DNA from: Hordeum vulgare subsp. vulgare
Lineage: Eukaryota; Streptophyta; Magnoliopsida; Poales; Poaceae
NCBI RefSeq assembly: GCF_904849725.1
Contig: NC_058521.1
Location: 435,630,676 to 435,694,675 of the forward strand
Length of the DNA stretch: 64,000 bases
Reading direction: 5' to 3'
The position numbers and the translations under genes were made by a program. The stretch's first letter is position 1. Every line of letters begins with the position of its first letter. The notes under the pieces are model-generated. The model saw only the letters and a list, made by a program, of their open reading frames with translations. It was not told where the DNA came from and did no database searches. Below, piece after piece: positions 10,229-19,451 of this stretch.

Positions 10229-10555
10229 GGCTCCTTAGAGCATATGCTTCCGGAGCCAAAAAAAAAATAAAGATAAAATTTATTTGTGTAGTTAGACACA
10301 TTCAAATGCTATCTATTAATTTAGGGCAAAAAATTAAACATTTTAGCTTGTGAAAAAAAATTAAACGTTGAAAGTTATCCAAAATGTCACTCCAAATTTA
10401 TTTTCTTATTGAAGAAATACCGTTGCTCCTTATCGCGTGAAATTTGTCATGCATGTTCGCGATACTAATACAATCATTTACAACGAAATTAGAACTTCTT
10501 TTAAACATTTTATCTCACAATACCGTTCATCCGGAAGCATATGTTCATGGGAGCC
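10229..10555. mobile_element. 327-bp element with 25-bp inverted ends (MITE-like)
   Basis: The first 25 bases (10229-10253, GGCTCC...CATATGCTTCCGG) are the reverse complement of 10531-10555 at 21 of 25 positions; the inner 13 bases match perfectly. The interior is AT-rich and non-coding. No clear target-site duplication is visible, so the true edges may lie a few bases away. It has the size of a MITE, but the superfamily is not assigned. Confidence 0.5.
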
Positions 10556-10685
10556 AAAACAAATGTCATGTCCTTTCTTATCAAAAGGTAATGGACTAAT
10601 TTGAGTTGTCTTTGTCTTTAACGGGATACCAAGCAGAACGATAATATATGTAGCATTACTCCAAAAAATTACCCTTAAAATGATA

Positions 10686-10793
10686 CTCCCTCTGTCCGAA
10701 AATACTTGTCTTAAAATGCATATAATAAATGTATTTACAATTAAAATAAGTCTAGATACATTTATCTCTAGGACAAGTATTTCCGGACGGAGG
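10686..10793. mobile_element. Stowaway MITE (Tc1/Mariner type)
   Basis: The 108-bp element starts CTCCCTCTGTCC and ends GGACGGAGG, with long inverted ends (ATACTTGTC near 10702-10710 and GACAAGTAT at 10772-10780). It is flanked by TA on both sides (10684-10685 and 10794-10795), the target duplication of this group. The ends are those of the abundant cereal Stowaway families of the Thalos/Hades kind. It lies about 175 bp beyond the stop codon of the DUF761 gene, a usual position for these elements. Confidence 0.9.
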
Positions 10794-10968
10794 TACTATT
10801 TTCTTTGTTAGGTCCCTCAAAGATATTTTTTGGCTATTTAGTGCGCAAGGATAATTAACTTGCTTCCTCCTAATACTTGGCTAGATCCGGCCCCAATGGC
10901 CGTAATTCCTATGCTTGTAAATGAATAGAGGAGGTTTGAAGTGGAAAAAAAGATAAAACACGCCTTGT

Positions 10969-11508
10969 CTAGCAGATGCTCTTATGCATCATCTCGTTGT
11001 ACTGGAGCCAGGAGATCTGCCGCTGCAGCCTCATCTGCGAGTAGAAGTTGGCGATGAACTCCTCCGCCTTCCCATCCACCCCGGCGTCCTCGCAGTCCTC
11101 TTGTTCCGCGGCGCCGAAGTTGGCGTAGCTCGCTCCCATCACTGCCCGCTGGAGCAGCTCCTCCTCCACGCAATCGTCGAGGTTCTCGACGCCGTACTCG
11201 CTCGGCCCGGCGCCGTGGCAGTCCCCGACGCTGCCCGCGTCCCTCTCGCGGGGGTCGCAGAAAAAGTAGCGGTCGCCACTGTAGTCGTCGGGGGTGTCCG
11301 GGACGGCGGGGGCGACGCAGGGGATGAAGCGGAGCACGCGCGCGGAGGGGGCGCGGAACCGGAACGCAGGCGTCTCGTCGATGGAGAACTCGCGCTCACC
11401 GAAGCGCAGCCGGTCGCTGCGCCCGCTGCGTCCCAGGGTCTTGAGCAGGCGGAGGCCATGCACCACGACTCCCTTCCGCGCCCGGAGCACCGCCAGCTGT
11501 TGGGACAT
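10969..11508 (-). CDS. DUF761-type plant protein, host gene cut at its start codon
   Basis: A 179-residue, GC-rich single-exon frame. The C-terminal motif EEFIANFYSQMRLQRQ (residues 149-164) is the hallmark of the plant DUF761 (cotton fibre expressed protein) family, whose molecular role is not established. The N-terminus has a basic stretch (LRARKG...LLKTLGRSGRSDR), the middle is acidic and Pro-rich, and no signal peptide or membrane segment is seen. The ATG (11506-11508 on the plus strand) falls inside GGGACATGGG, which belongs to the retrotransposon array starting at 11502. Nine bases further upstream there is an in-frame TGA (11515-11517). So the native promoter and 5' leader are missing, and it cannot be told whether the ATG is native or supplied by the array. 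Expression as it stands is doubtful. Confidence 0.7.
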   Translation of the reverse strand: MSQQLAVLRARKGVVVHGLRLLKTLGRSGRSDRLRFGEREFSIDETPAFRFRAPSARVLRFIPCVAPAVPDTPDDYSGDRYFFCDPRERDAGSVGDCHGAGPSEYGVENLDDCVEEELLQRAVMGASYANFGAAEQEDCEDAGVDGKAEEFIANFYSQMRLQRQISWLQYNEMMHKSIC

Positions 11509-12458
11509 GGGAAATCACTGATCGTCCCTATGGTTGCAAACCATTGGGATGCAAGTGGGTGTTCAAAAAGAAGCTTAGGCCCGACGGTACAATTGAAAAG
11601 TACAAGGCTAGGCTTGTGGCCAAGGGCTATGCCCAGAAAGAAGAGGAAGATTTCTTCGATACTTATTCACCTGTGGCTAGACTGACCACCATTAGAGTAC
11701 TACTCTCATTGGCGGCCTCTCATGGTCTTCTCGTTCATCAAATGGACGTTAAGACGGCTTTCCTGAATGGAGAGCTAAATGAGGAAATTTATATGCAACA
11801 GCCAGATGGCTTTGTGATAGAAGGTCAGGAAGGAAAGGTGTGTAAGTTGCTGAAATCTTTATATGGTCTGAGACAAGCACCTAAGCAATGGCATGAGAAG
11901 TTTAATACAACTCTGACATCTGTTGGCTTCGTTGTTAATGAAGCTGACAAATGTGTATACTATCGCCATGGTGGGGGCGAAGGAGTTATATTGTGCTTGT
12001 ATGTTGATGACATACTGATATTTGGAACCAACCTCAAAGTAATTGAGGAGGTTAAGTCCTTTCTGTCTCAAAACTTTGAGATGAAGGACCTTGGGGTGGC
12101 TGATGTTATCTTGAACATCAAGCTATTGAGAGATGATGAGGGTGGGATTACACTTCTGCAATCCCACTATGTTGACAAGATTTTGATTCGCTTTGGATAT
12201 TCAGACTGCAAGATTTGTCAAACACCATATGATCCTAGTGTGCTTATTCGAAAGTTTAAAGGCACAGCTATAGATCAATTGAGATTCTCTCAAATTATCG
12301 GTTCACTTATGTACCTAGCTAGCGCAACAAGGCCTGACATCGCGTTTGCTGTGAGCAAACTTAGCCGGTTTGTTGCAAACCCGGGCGAAGTTCATTGGCG
12401 TGCTGTTGAAAGAATTATGCGCTACTTGAAAGGTACTTCAAGATCAGTATGTCATTAG
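11502..12458 (+). pseudogene. first, 5'-truncated array unit: Copia RT fragment
   Basis: This copy enters at the codon corresponding to residue 143 of the 460-residue short frame, in register with later units (11502 matches 12898). It has no ATG of its own near the edge. The open frame encodes RT with its first catalytic Asp, YVDD at 12000-12011, and the same terminal VCH and TAG at 12456-12458. Because the missing part includes the fusion point, it cannot be said whether this unit was short or long. Its left edge is the junction with the host DUF761 gene. Confidence 0.9.
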
Positions 12459-12471
12459 TCTAGTCAATGCC

Positions 12472-13854
12472 ATGCTAGTTATTATTTTGTGGATTAATCT
12501 ACTCGGAAAATTGCCTATTTACTCAACAATCCAAAAACCTAATGTCTGTAGGAATTTTTCGAGTAATGGTTTTGCTGCTGCACTGAAACCGGATAAGTTT
12601 ACCGGTACCTTTTTCAAGCGTTGGCAAACGAGAACCACCTTATGGCTCACGGCTATGAACGTGTTCTGGGTAGCCGGTGTCACTCCTACGGAAACTATCA
12701 CTCCTGAACAGGAGAAGATGTTTAAGGAGGCCACCGTCCTATTCCTTGGAGCAGTCATTAGCGTGATCGGAGATAAGCTGGTTGATGCATATTTACATAT
12801 GCATGTTGCCAAGGACTTGTGGGAGGCGCTCGAATCTAAATTCGGGGCCACCGATGCTGGGAGTGAGATGTATGTTATGGACTCCATCATGGCTAACGGG
12901 ACATGGGAAATCACTGATCGTCCCTATGGTTGCAAACCATTGGGATGCAAGTGGGTGTTCAAAAAGAAGCTTAGGCCCGACGGTACAATTGAAAAGTACA
13001 AGGCTAGGCTTGTGGCCAAGGGCTATGCCCAGAAAGAAGAGGAAGATTTCTTCGATACTTATTCACCTGTGGCTAGACTGACCACCATTAGAGTACTACT
13101 CTCATTGGCGGCCTCTCATGGTCTTCTCGTTCATCAAATGGACGTTAAGACGGCTTTCCTGAATGGAGAGCTAAATGAGGAAATTTATATGCAACAGCCA
13201 GATGGCTTTGTGATAGAAGGTCAGGAAGGAAAGGTGTGTAAGTTGCTGAAATCTTTATATGGTCTGAGACAAGCACCTAAGCAATGGCATGAGAAGTTTA
13301 ATACAACTCTGACATCTGTTGGCTTCGTTGTTAATGAAGCTGACAAATGTGTATACTATCGCCATGGTGGGGGCGAAGGAGTTATATTGTGCTTGTATGT
13401 TGATGACATACTGATATTTGGAACCAACCTCAAAGTAATTGAGGAGGTTAAGTCCTTTCTGTCTCAAAACTTTGAGATGAAGGACCTTGGGGTGGCTGAT
13501 GTTATCTTGAACATCAAGCTATTGAGAGATGATGAGGGTGGGATTACACTTCTGCAATCCCACTATGTTGACAAGATTTTGATTCGCTTTGGATATTCAG
13601 ACTGCAAGATTTGTCAAACACCATATGATCCTAGTGTGCTTATTCGAAAGTTTAAAGGCACAGCTATAGATCAATTGAGATTCTCTCAAATTATCGGTTC
13701 ACTTATGTACCTAGCTAGCGCAACAAGGCCTGACATCGCGTTTGCTGTGAGCAAACTTAGCCGGTTTGTTGCAAACCCGGGCGAAGTTCATTGGCGTGCT
13801 GTTGAAAGAATTATGCGCTACTTGAAAGGTACTTCAAGATCAGTATGTCATTAG
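12472..13854 (+). CDS. Copia Gag N-terminus/RT fusion ORF, short unit 1
   Basis: 460 codons from ATG to TAG. Residues 1 to about 28 come from leader or junction sequence; residues about 35-136 are the start of a Copia Gag (FTGTFFKRW..., UBN2-like). At Met136 (ATGGA, 12877-12881) the frame jumps to RT: the removed part is 708 codons with the remainder of Gag, CCHC knuckle, protease and integrase. RT keeps its first catalytic Asp (residue 224, 13141-13143, in QMDVKTAFLNG) and YVDD (309-312, 13396-13407), but the frame stops after the Tyr-Leu-Lys-Gly-Thr motif, without RNase H. The ATG is the first of the frame; whether it is ever used is unknown. It lies 13 bp after the stop of the previous unit. 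It could not drive transposition alone; it may be an inert satellite frame. Confidence 0.7.
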   Translation: MLVIILWINLLGKLPIYSTIQKPNVCRNFSSNGFAAALKPDKFTGTFFKRWQTRTTLWLTAMNVFWVAGVTPTETITPEQEKMFKEATVLFLGAVISVIGDKLVDAYLHMHVAKDLWEALESKFGATDAGSEMYVMDSIMANGTWEITDRPYGCKPLGCKWVFKKKLRPDGTIEKYKARLVAKGYAQKEEEDFFDTYSPVARLTTIRVLLSLAASHGLLVHQMDVKTAFLNGELNEEIYMQQPDGFVIEGQEGKVCKLLKSLYGLRQAPKQWHEKFNTTLTSVGFVVNEADKCVYYRHGGGEGVILCLYVDDILIFGTNLKVIEEVKSFLSQNFEMKDLGVADVILNIKLLRDDEGGITLLQSHYVDKILIRFGYSDCKICQTPYDPSVLIRKFKGTAIDQLRFSQIIGSLMYLASATRPDIAFAVSKLSRFVANPGEVHWRAVERIMRYLKGTSRSVCH

Positions 13855-13867
13855 TCTAGTCAATGCC

Positions 13868-15250
13868 ATGCTAGTTATTATTTTGTGGATTAATCTACTC
13901 GGAAAATTGCCTATTTACTCAACAATCCAAAAACCTAATGTCTGTAGGAATTTTTCGAGTAATGGTTTTGCTGCTGCACTGAAACCGGATAAGTTTACCG
14001 GTACCTTTTTCAAGCGTTGGCAAACGAGAACCACCTTATGGCTCACGGCTATGAACGTGTTCTGGGTAGCCGGTGTCACTCCTACGGAAACTATCACTCC
14101 TGAACAGGAGAAGATGTTTAAGGAGGCCACCGTCCTATTCCTTGGAGCAGTCATTAGCGTGATCGGAGATAAGCTGGTTGATGCATATTTACATATGCAT
14201 GTTGCCAAGGACTTGTGGGAGGCGCTCGAATCTAAATTCGGGGCCACCGATGCTGGGAGTGAGATGTATGTTATGGACTCCATCATGGCTAACGGGACAT
14301 GGGAAATCACTGATCGTCCCTATGGTTGCAAACCATTGGGATGCAAGTGGGTGTTCAAAAAGAAGCTTAGGCCCGACGGTACAATTGAAAAGTACAAGGC
14401 TAGGCTTGTGGCCAAGGGCTATGCCCAGAAAGAAGAGGAAGATTTCTTCGATACTTATTCACCTGTGGCTAGACTGACCACCATTAGAGTACTACTCTCA
14501 TTGGCGGCCTCTCATGGTCTTCTCGTTCATCAAATGGACGTTAAGACGGCTTTCCTGAATGGAGAGCTAAATGAGGAAATTTATATGCAACAGCCAGATG
14601 GCTTTGTGATAGAAGGTCAGGAAGGAAAGGTGTGTAAGTTGCTGAAATCTTTATATGGTCTGAGACAAGCACCTAAGCAATGGCATGAGAAGTTTAATAC
14701 AACTCTGACATCTGTTGGCTTCGTTGTTAATGAAGCTGACAAATGTGTATACTATCGCCATGGTGGGGGCGAAGGAGTTATATTGTGCTTGTATGTTGAT
14801 GACATACTGATATTTGGAACCAACCTCAAAGTAATTGAGGAGGTTAAGTCCTTTCTGTCTCAAAACTTTGAGATGAAGGACCTTGGGGTGGCTGATGTTA
14901 TCTTGAACATCAAGCTATTGAGAGATGATGAGGGTGGGATTACACTTCTGCAATCCCACTATGTTGACAAGATTTTGATTCGCTTTGGATATTCAGACTG
15001 CAAGATTTGTCAAACACCATATGATCCTAGTGTGCTTATTCGAAAGTTTAAAGGCACAGCTATAGATCAATTGAGATTCTCTCAAATTATCGGTTCACTT
15101 ATGTACCTAGCTAGCGCAACAAGGCCTGACATCGCGTTTGCTGTGAGCAAACTTAGCCGGTTTGTTGCAAACCCGGGCGAAGTTCATTGGCGTGCTGTTG
15201 AAAGAATTATGCGCTACTTGAAAGGTACTTCAAGATCAGTATGTCATTAG
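13868..15250 (+). CDS. Copia Gag/RT fusion ORF, short unit 2
   Basis: Identical in translation to short unit 1. Fusion point ATGGA at 14273; YVDD at 14792-14803. Confidence 0.7.
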   Translation: MLVIILWINLLGKLPIYSTIQKPNVCRNFSSNGFAAALKPDKFTGTFFKRWQTRTTLWLTAMNVFWVAGVTPTETITPEQEKMFKEATVLFLGAVISVIGDKLVDAYLHMHVAKDLWEALESKFGATDAGSEMYVMDSIMANGTWEITDRPYGCKPLGCKWVFKKKLRPDGTIEKYKARLVAKGYAQKEEEDFFDTYSPVARLTTIRVLLSLAASHGLLVHQMDVKTAFLNGELNEEIYMQQPDGFVIEGQEGKVCKLLKSLYGLRQAPKQWHEKFNTTLTSVGFVVNEADKCVYYRHGGGEGVILCLYVDDILIFGTNLKVIEEVKSFLSQNFEMKDLGVADVILNIKLLRDDEGGITLLQSHYVDKILIRFGYSDCKICQTPYDPSVLIRKFKGTAIDQLRFSQIIGSLMYLASATRPDIAFAVSKLSRFVANPGEVHWRAVERIMRYLKGTSRSVCH

Positions 15251-15263
15251 TCTAGTCAATGCC

Positions 15264-16646
15264 ATGCTAGTTATTATTTTGTGGATTAATCTACTCGGAA
15301 AATTGCCTATTTACTCAACAATCCAAAAACCTAATGTCTGTAGGAATTTTTCGAGTAATGGTTTTGCTGCTGCACTGAAACCGGATAAGTTTACCGGTAC
15401 CTTTTTCAAGCGTTGGCAAACGAGAACCACCTTATGGCTCACGGCTATGAACGTGTTCTGGGTAGCCGGTGTCACTCCTACGGAAACTATCACTCCTGAA
15501 CAGGAGAAGATGTTTAAGGAGGCCACCGTCCTATTCCTTGGAGCAGTCATTAGCGTGATCGGAGATAAGCTGGTTGATGCATATTTACATATGCATGTTG
15601 CCAAGGACTTGTGGGAGGCGCTCGAATCTAAATTCGGGGCCACCGATGCTGGGAGTGAGATGTATGTTATGGACTCCATCATGGCTAACGGGACATGGGA
15701 AATCACTGATCGTCCCTATGGTTGCAAACCATTGGGATGCAAGTGGGTGTTCAAAAAGAAGCTTAGGCCCGACGGTACAATTGAAAAGTACAAGGCTAGG
15801 CTTGTGGCCAAGGGCTATGCCCAGAAAGAAGAGGAAGATTTCTTCGATACTTATTCACCTGTGGCTAGACTGACCACCATTAGAGTACTACTCTCATTGG
15901 CGGCCTCTCATGGTCTTCTCGTTCATCAAATGGACGTTAAGACGGCTTTCCTGAATGGAGAGCTAAATGAGGAAATTTATATGCAACAGCCAGATGGCTT
16001 TGTGATAGAAGGTCAGGAAGGAAAGGTGTGTAAGTTGCTGAAATCTTTATATGGTCTGAGACAAGCACCTAAGCAATGGCATGAGAAGTTTAATACAACT
16101 CTGACATCTGTTGGCTTCGTTGTTAATGAAGCTGACAAATGTGTATACTATCGCCATGGTGGGGGCGAAGGAGTTATATTGTGCTTGTATGTTGATGACA
16201 TACTGATATTTGGAACCAACCTCAAAGTAATTGAGGAGGTTAAGTCCTTTCTGTCTCAAAACTTTGAGATGAAGGACCTTGGGGTGGCTGATGTTATCTT
16301 GAACATCAAGCTATTGAGAGATGATGAGGGTGGGATTACACTTCTGCAATCCCACTATGTTGACAAGATTTTGATTCGCTTTGGATATTCAGACTGCAAG
16401 ATTTGTCAAACACCATATGATCCTAGTGTGCTTATTCGAAAGTTTAAAGGCACAGCTATAGATCAATTGAGATTCTCTCAAATTATCGGTTCACTTATGT
16501 ACCTAGCTAGCGCAACAAGGCCTGACATCGCGTTTGCTGTGAGCAAACTTAGCCGGTTTGTTGCAAACCCGGGCGAAGTTCATTGGCGTGCTGTTGAAAG
16601 AATTATGCGCTACTTGAAAGGTACTTCAAGATCAGTATGTCATTAG
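15264..16646 (+). CDS. Copia Gag/RT fusion ORF, short unit 3
   Basis: Identical in translation to short unit 1. Fusion point ATGGA at 15669; YVDD at 16188-16199. Confidence 0.7.
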   Translation: MLVIILWINLLGKLPIYSTIQKPNVCRNFSSNGFAAALKPDKFTGTFFKRWQTRTTLWLTAMNVFWVAGVTPTETITPEQEKMFKEATVLFLGAVISVIGDKLVDAYLHMHVAKDLWEALESKFGATDAGSEMYVMDSIMANGTWEITDRPYGCKPLGCKWVFKKKLRPDGTIEKYKARLVAKGYAQKEEEDFFDTYSPVARLTTIRVLLSLAASHGLLVHQMDVKTAFLNGELNEEIYMQQPDGFVIEGQEGKVCKLLKSLYGLRQAPKQWHEKFNTTLTSVGFVVNEADKCVYYRHGGGEGVILCLYVDDILIFGTNLKVIEEVKSFLSQNFEMKDLGVADVILNIKLLRDDEGGITLLQSHYVDKILIRFGYSDCKICQTPYDPSVLIRKFKGTAIDQLRFSQIIGSLMYLASATRPDIAFAVSKLSRFVANPGEVHWRAVERIMRYLKGTSRSVCH

Positions 16647-16659
16647 TCTAGTCAATGCC

Positions 16660-18042
16660 ATGCTAGTTATTATTTTGTGGATTAATCTACTCGGAAAATT
16701 GCCTATTTACTCAACAATCCAAAAACCTAATGTCTGTAGGAATTTTTCGAGTAATGGTTTTGCTGCTGCACTGAAACCGGATAAGTTTACCGGTACCTTT
16801 TTCAAGCGTTGGCAAACGAGAACCACCTTATGGCTCACGGCTATGAACGTGTTCTGGGTAGCCGGTGTCACTCCTACGGAAACTATCACTCCTGAACAGG
16901 AGAAGATGTTTAAGGAGGCCACCGTCCTATTCCTTGGAGCAGTCATTAGCGTGATCGGAGATAAGCTGGTTGATGCATATTTACATATGCATGTTGCCAA
17001 GGACTTGTGGGAGGCGCTCGAATCTAAATTCGGGGCCACCGATGCTGGGAGTGAGATGTATGTTATGGACTCCATCATGGCTAACGGGACATGGGAAATC
17101 ACTGATCGTCCCTATGGTTGCAAACCATTGGGATGCAAGTGGGTGTTCAAAAAGAAGCTTAGGCCCGACGGTACAATTGAAAAGTACAAGGCTAGGCTTG
17201 TGGCCAAGGGCTATGCCCAGAAAGAAGAGGAAGATTTCTTCGATACTTATTCACCTGTGGCTAGACTGACCACCATTAGAGTACTACTCTCATTGGCGGC
17301 CTCTCATGGTCTTCTCGTTCATCAAATGGACGTTAAGACGGCTTTCCTGAATGGAGAGCTAAATGAGGAAATTTATATGCAACAGCCAGATGGCTTTGTG
17401 ATAGAAGGTCAGGAAGGAAAGGTGTGTAAGTTGCTGAAATCTTTATATGGTCTGAGACAAGCACCTAAGCAATGGCATGAGAAGTTTAATACAACTCTGA
17501 CATCTGTTGGCTTCGTTGTTAATGAAGCTGACAAATGTGTATACTATCGCCATGGTGGGGGCGAAGGAGTTATATTGTGCTTGTATGTTGATGACATACT
17601 GATATTTGGAACCAACCTCAAAGTAATTGAGGAGGTTAAGTCCTTTCTGTCTCAAAACTTTGAGATGAAGGACCTTGGGGTGGCTGATGTTATCTTGAAC
17701 ATCAAGCTATTGAGAGATGATGAGGGTGGGATTACACTTCTGCAATCCCACTATGTTGACAAGATTTTGATTCGCTTTGGATATTCAGACTGCAAGATTT
17801 GTCAAACACCATATGATCCTAGTGTGCTTATTCGAAAGTTTAAAGGCACAGCTATAGATCAATTGAGATTCTCTCAAATTATCGGTTCACTTATGTACCT
17901 AGCTAGCGCAACAAGGCCTGACATCGCGTTTGCTGTGAGCAAACTTAGCCGGTTTGTTGCAAACCCGGGCGAAGTTCATTGGCGTGCTGTTGAAAGAATT
18001 ATGCGCTACTTGAAAGGTACTTCAAGATCAGTATGTCATTAG
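16660..18042 (+). CDS. Copia Gag/RT fusion ORF, short unit 4
   Basis: Identical in translation to short unit 1. Fusion point ATGGA at 17065; YVDD at 17584-17595. Confidence 0.7.
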   Translation: MLVIILWINLLGKLPIYSTIQKPNVCRNFSSNGFAAALKPDKFTGTFFKRWQTRTTLWLTAMNVFWVAGVTPTETITPEQEKMFKEATVLFLGAVISVIGDKLVDAYLHMHVAKDLWEALESKFGATDAGSEMYVMDSIMANGTWEITDRPYGCKPLGCKWVFKKKLRPDGTIEKYKARLVAKGYAQKEEEDFFDTYSPVARLTTIRVLLSLAASHGLLVHQMDVKTAFLNGELNEEIYMQQPDGFVIEGQEGKVCKLLKSLYGLRQAPKQWHEKFNTTLTSVGFVVNEADKCVYYRHGGGEGVILCLYVDDILIFGTNLKVIEEVKSFLSQNFEMKDLGVADVILNIKLLRDDEGGITLLQSHYVDKILIRFGYSDCKICQTPYDPSVLIRKFKGTAIDQLRFSQIIGSLMYLASATRPDIAFAVSKLSRFVANPGEVHWRAVERIMRYLKGTSRSVCH

Positions 18043-18055
18043 TCTAGTCAATGCC

Positions 18056-19438
18056 ATGCTAGTTATTATTTTGTGGATTAATCTACTCGGAAAATTGCCT
18101 ATTTACTCAACAATCCAAAAACCTAATGTCTGTAGGAATTTTTCGAGTAATGGTTTTGCTGCTGCACTGAAACCGGATAAGTTTACCGGTACCTTTTTCA
18201 AGCGTTGGCAAACGAGAACCACCTTATGGCTCACGGCTATGAACGTGTTCTGGGTAGCCGGTGTCACTCCTACGGAAACTATCACTCCTGAACAGGAGAA
18301 GATGTTTAAGGAGGCCACCGTCCTATTCCTTGGAGCAGTCATTAGCGTGATCGGAGATAAGCTGGTTGATGCATATTTACATATGCATGTTGCCAAGGAC
18401 TTGTGGGAGGCGCTCGAATCTAAATTCGGGGCCACCGATGCTGGGAGTGAGATGTATGTTATGGACTCCATCATGGCTAACGGGACATGGGAAATCACTG
18501 ATCGTCCCTATGGTTGCAAACCATTGGGATGCAAGTGGGTGTTCAAAAAGAAGCTTAGGCCCGACGGTACAATTGAAAAGTACAAGGCTAGGCTTGTGGC
18601 CAAGGGCTATGCCCAGAAAGAAGAGGAAGATTTCTTCGATACTTATTCACCTGTGGCTAGACTGACCACCATTAGAGTACTACTCTCATTGGCGGCCTCT
18701 CATGGTCTTCTCGTTCATCAAATGGACGTTAAGACGGCTTTCCTGAATGGAGAGCTAAATGAGGAAATTTATATGCAACAGCCAGATGGCTTTGTGATAG
18801 AAGGTCAGGAAGGAAAGGTGTGTAAGTTGCTGAAATCTTTATATGGTCTGAGACAAGCACCTAAGCAATGGCATGAGAAGTTTAATACAACTCTGACATC
18901 TGTTGGCTTCGTTGTTAATGAAGCTGACAAATGTGTATACTATCGCCATGGTGGGGGCGAAGGAGTTATATTGTGCTTGTATGTTGATGACATACTGATA
19001 TTTGGAACCAACCTCAAAGTAATTGAGGAGGTTAAGTCCTTTCTGTCTCAAAACTTTGAGATGAAGGACCTTGGGGTGGCTGATGTTATCTTGAACATCA
19101 AGCTATTGAGAGATGATGAGGGTGGGATTACACTTCTGCAATCCCACTATGTTGACAAGATTTTGATTCGCTTTGGATATTCAGACTGCAAGATTTGTCA
19201 AACACCATATGATCCTAGTGTGCTTATTCGAAAGTTTAAAGGCACAGCTATAGATCAATTGAGATTCTCTCAAATTATCGGTTCACTTATGTACCTAGCT
19301 AGCGCAACAAGGCCTGACATCGCGTTTGCTGTGAGCAAACTTAGCCGGTTTGTTGCAAACCCGGGCGAAGTTCATTGGCGTGCTGTTGAAAGAATTATGC
19401 GCTACTTGAAAGGTACTTCAAGATCAGTATGTCATTAG
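18056..19438 (+). CDS. Copia Gag/RT fusion ORF, short unit 5
   Basis: Identical in translation to short unit 1. Fusion point ATGGA at 18461; YVDD at 18980-18991. Confidence 0.7.
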   Translation: MLVIILWINLLGKLPIYSTIQKPNVCRNFSSNGFAAALKPDKFTGTFFKRWQTRTTLWLTAMNVFWVAGVTPTETITPEQEKMFKEATVLFLGAVISVIGDKLVDAYLHMHVAKDLWEALESKFGATDAGSEMYVMDSIMANGTWEITDRPYGCKPLGCKWVFKKKLRPDGTIEKYKARLVAKGYAQKEEEDFFDTYSPVARLTTIRVLLSLAASHGLLVHQMDVKTAFLNGELNEEIYMQQPDGFVIEGQEGKVCKLLKSLYGLRQAPKQWHEKFNTTLTSVGFVVNEADKCVYYRHGGGEGVILCLYVDDILIFGTNLKVIEEVKSFLSQNFEMKDLGVADVILNIKLLRDDEGGITLLQSHYVDKILIRFGYSDCKICQTPYDPSVLIRKFKGTAIDQLRFSQIIGSLMYLASATRPDIAFAVSKLSRFVANPGEVHWRAVERIMRYLKGTSRSVCH

Positions 19439-19451
19439 TCTAGTCAATGCC

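Noticed and set aside
10984..11685. 233-codon plus-strand frame across the host gene and array edge
   Set aside because: Its first part is the antisense of the DUF761 gene and its end is out-of-frame RT; GC-rich genes often give long antisense frames.
12519..12914. Minus-strand open frame of 131 codons recurring in every short unit (110 codons in long units)
   Set aside because: It is the antisense shadow of the Gag frame. Its repetition only reflects the identical units, and it has no domain likeness.
12782..13081. Plus-strand 99-codon frame in each short unit, spanning the fusion
   Set aside because: It is an out-of-frame reading of the Gag-RT frame, low in recognisable motifs. It also appears only because of the deletion joint.
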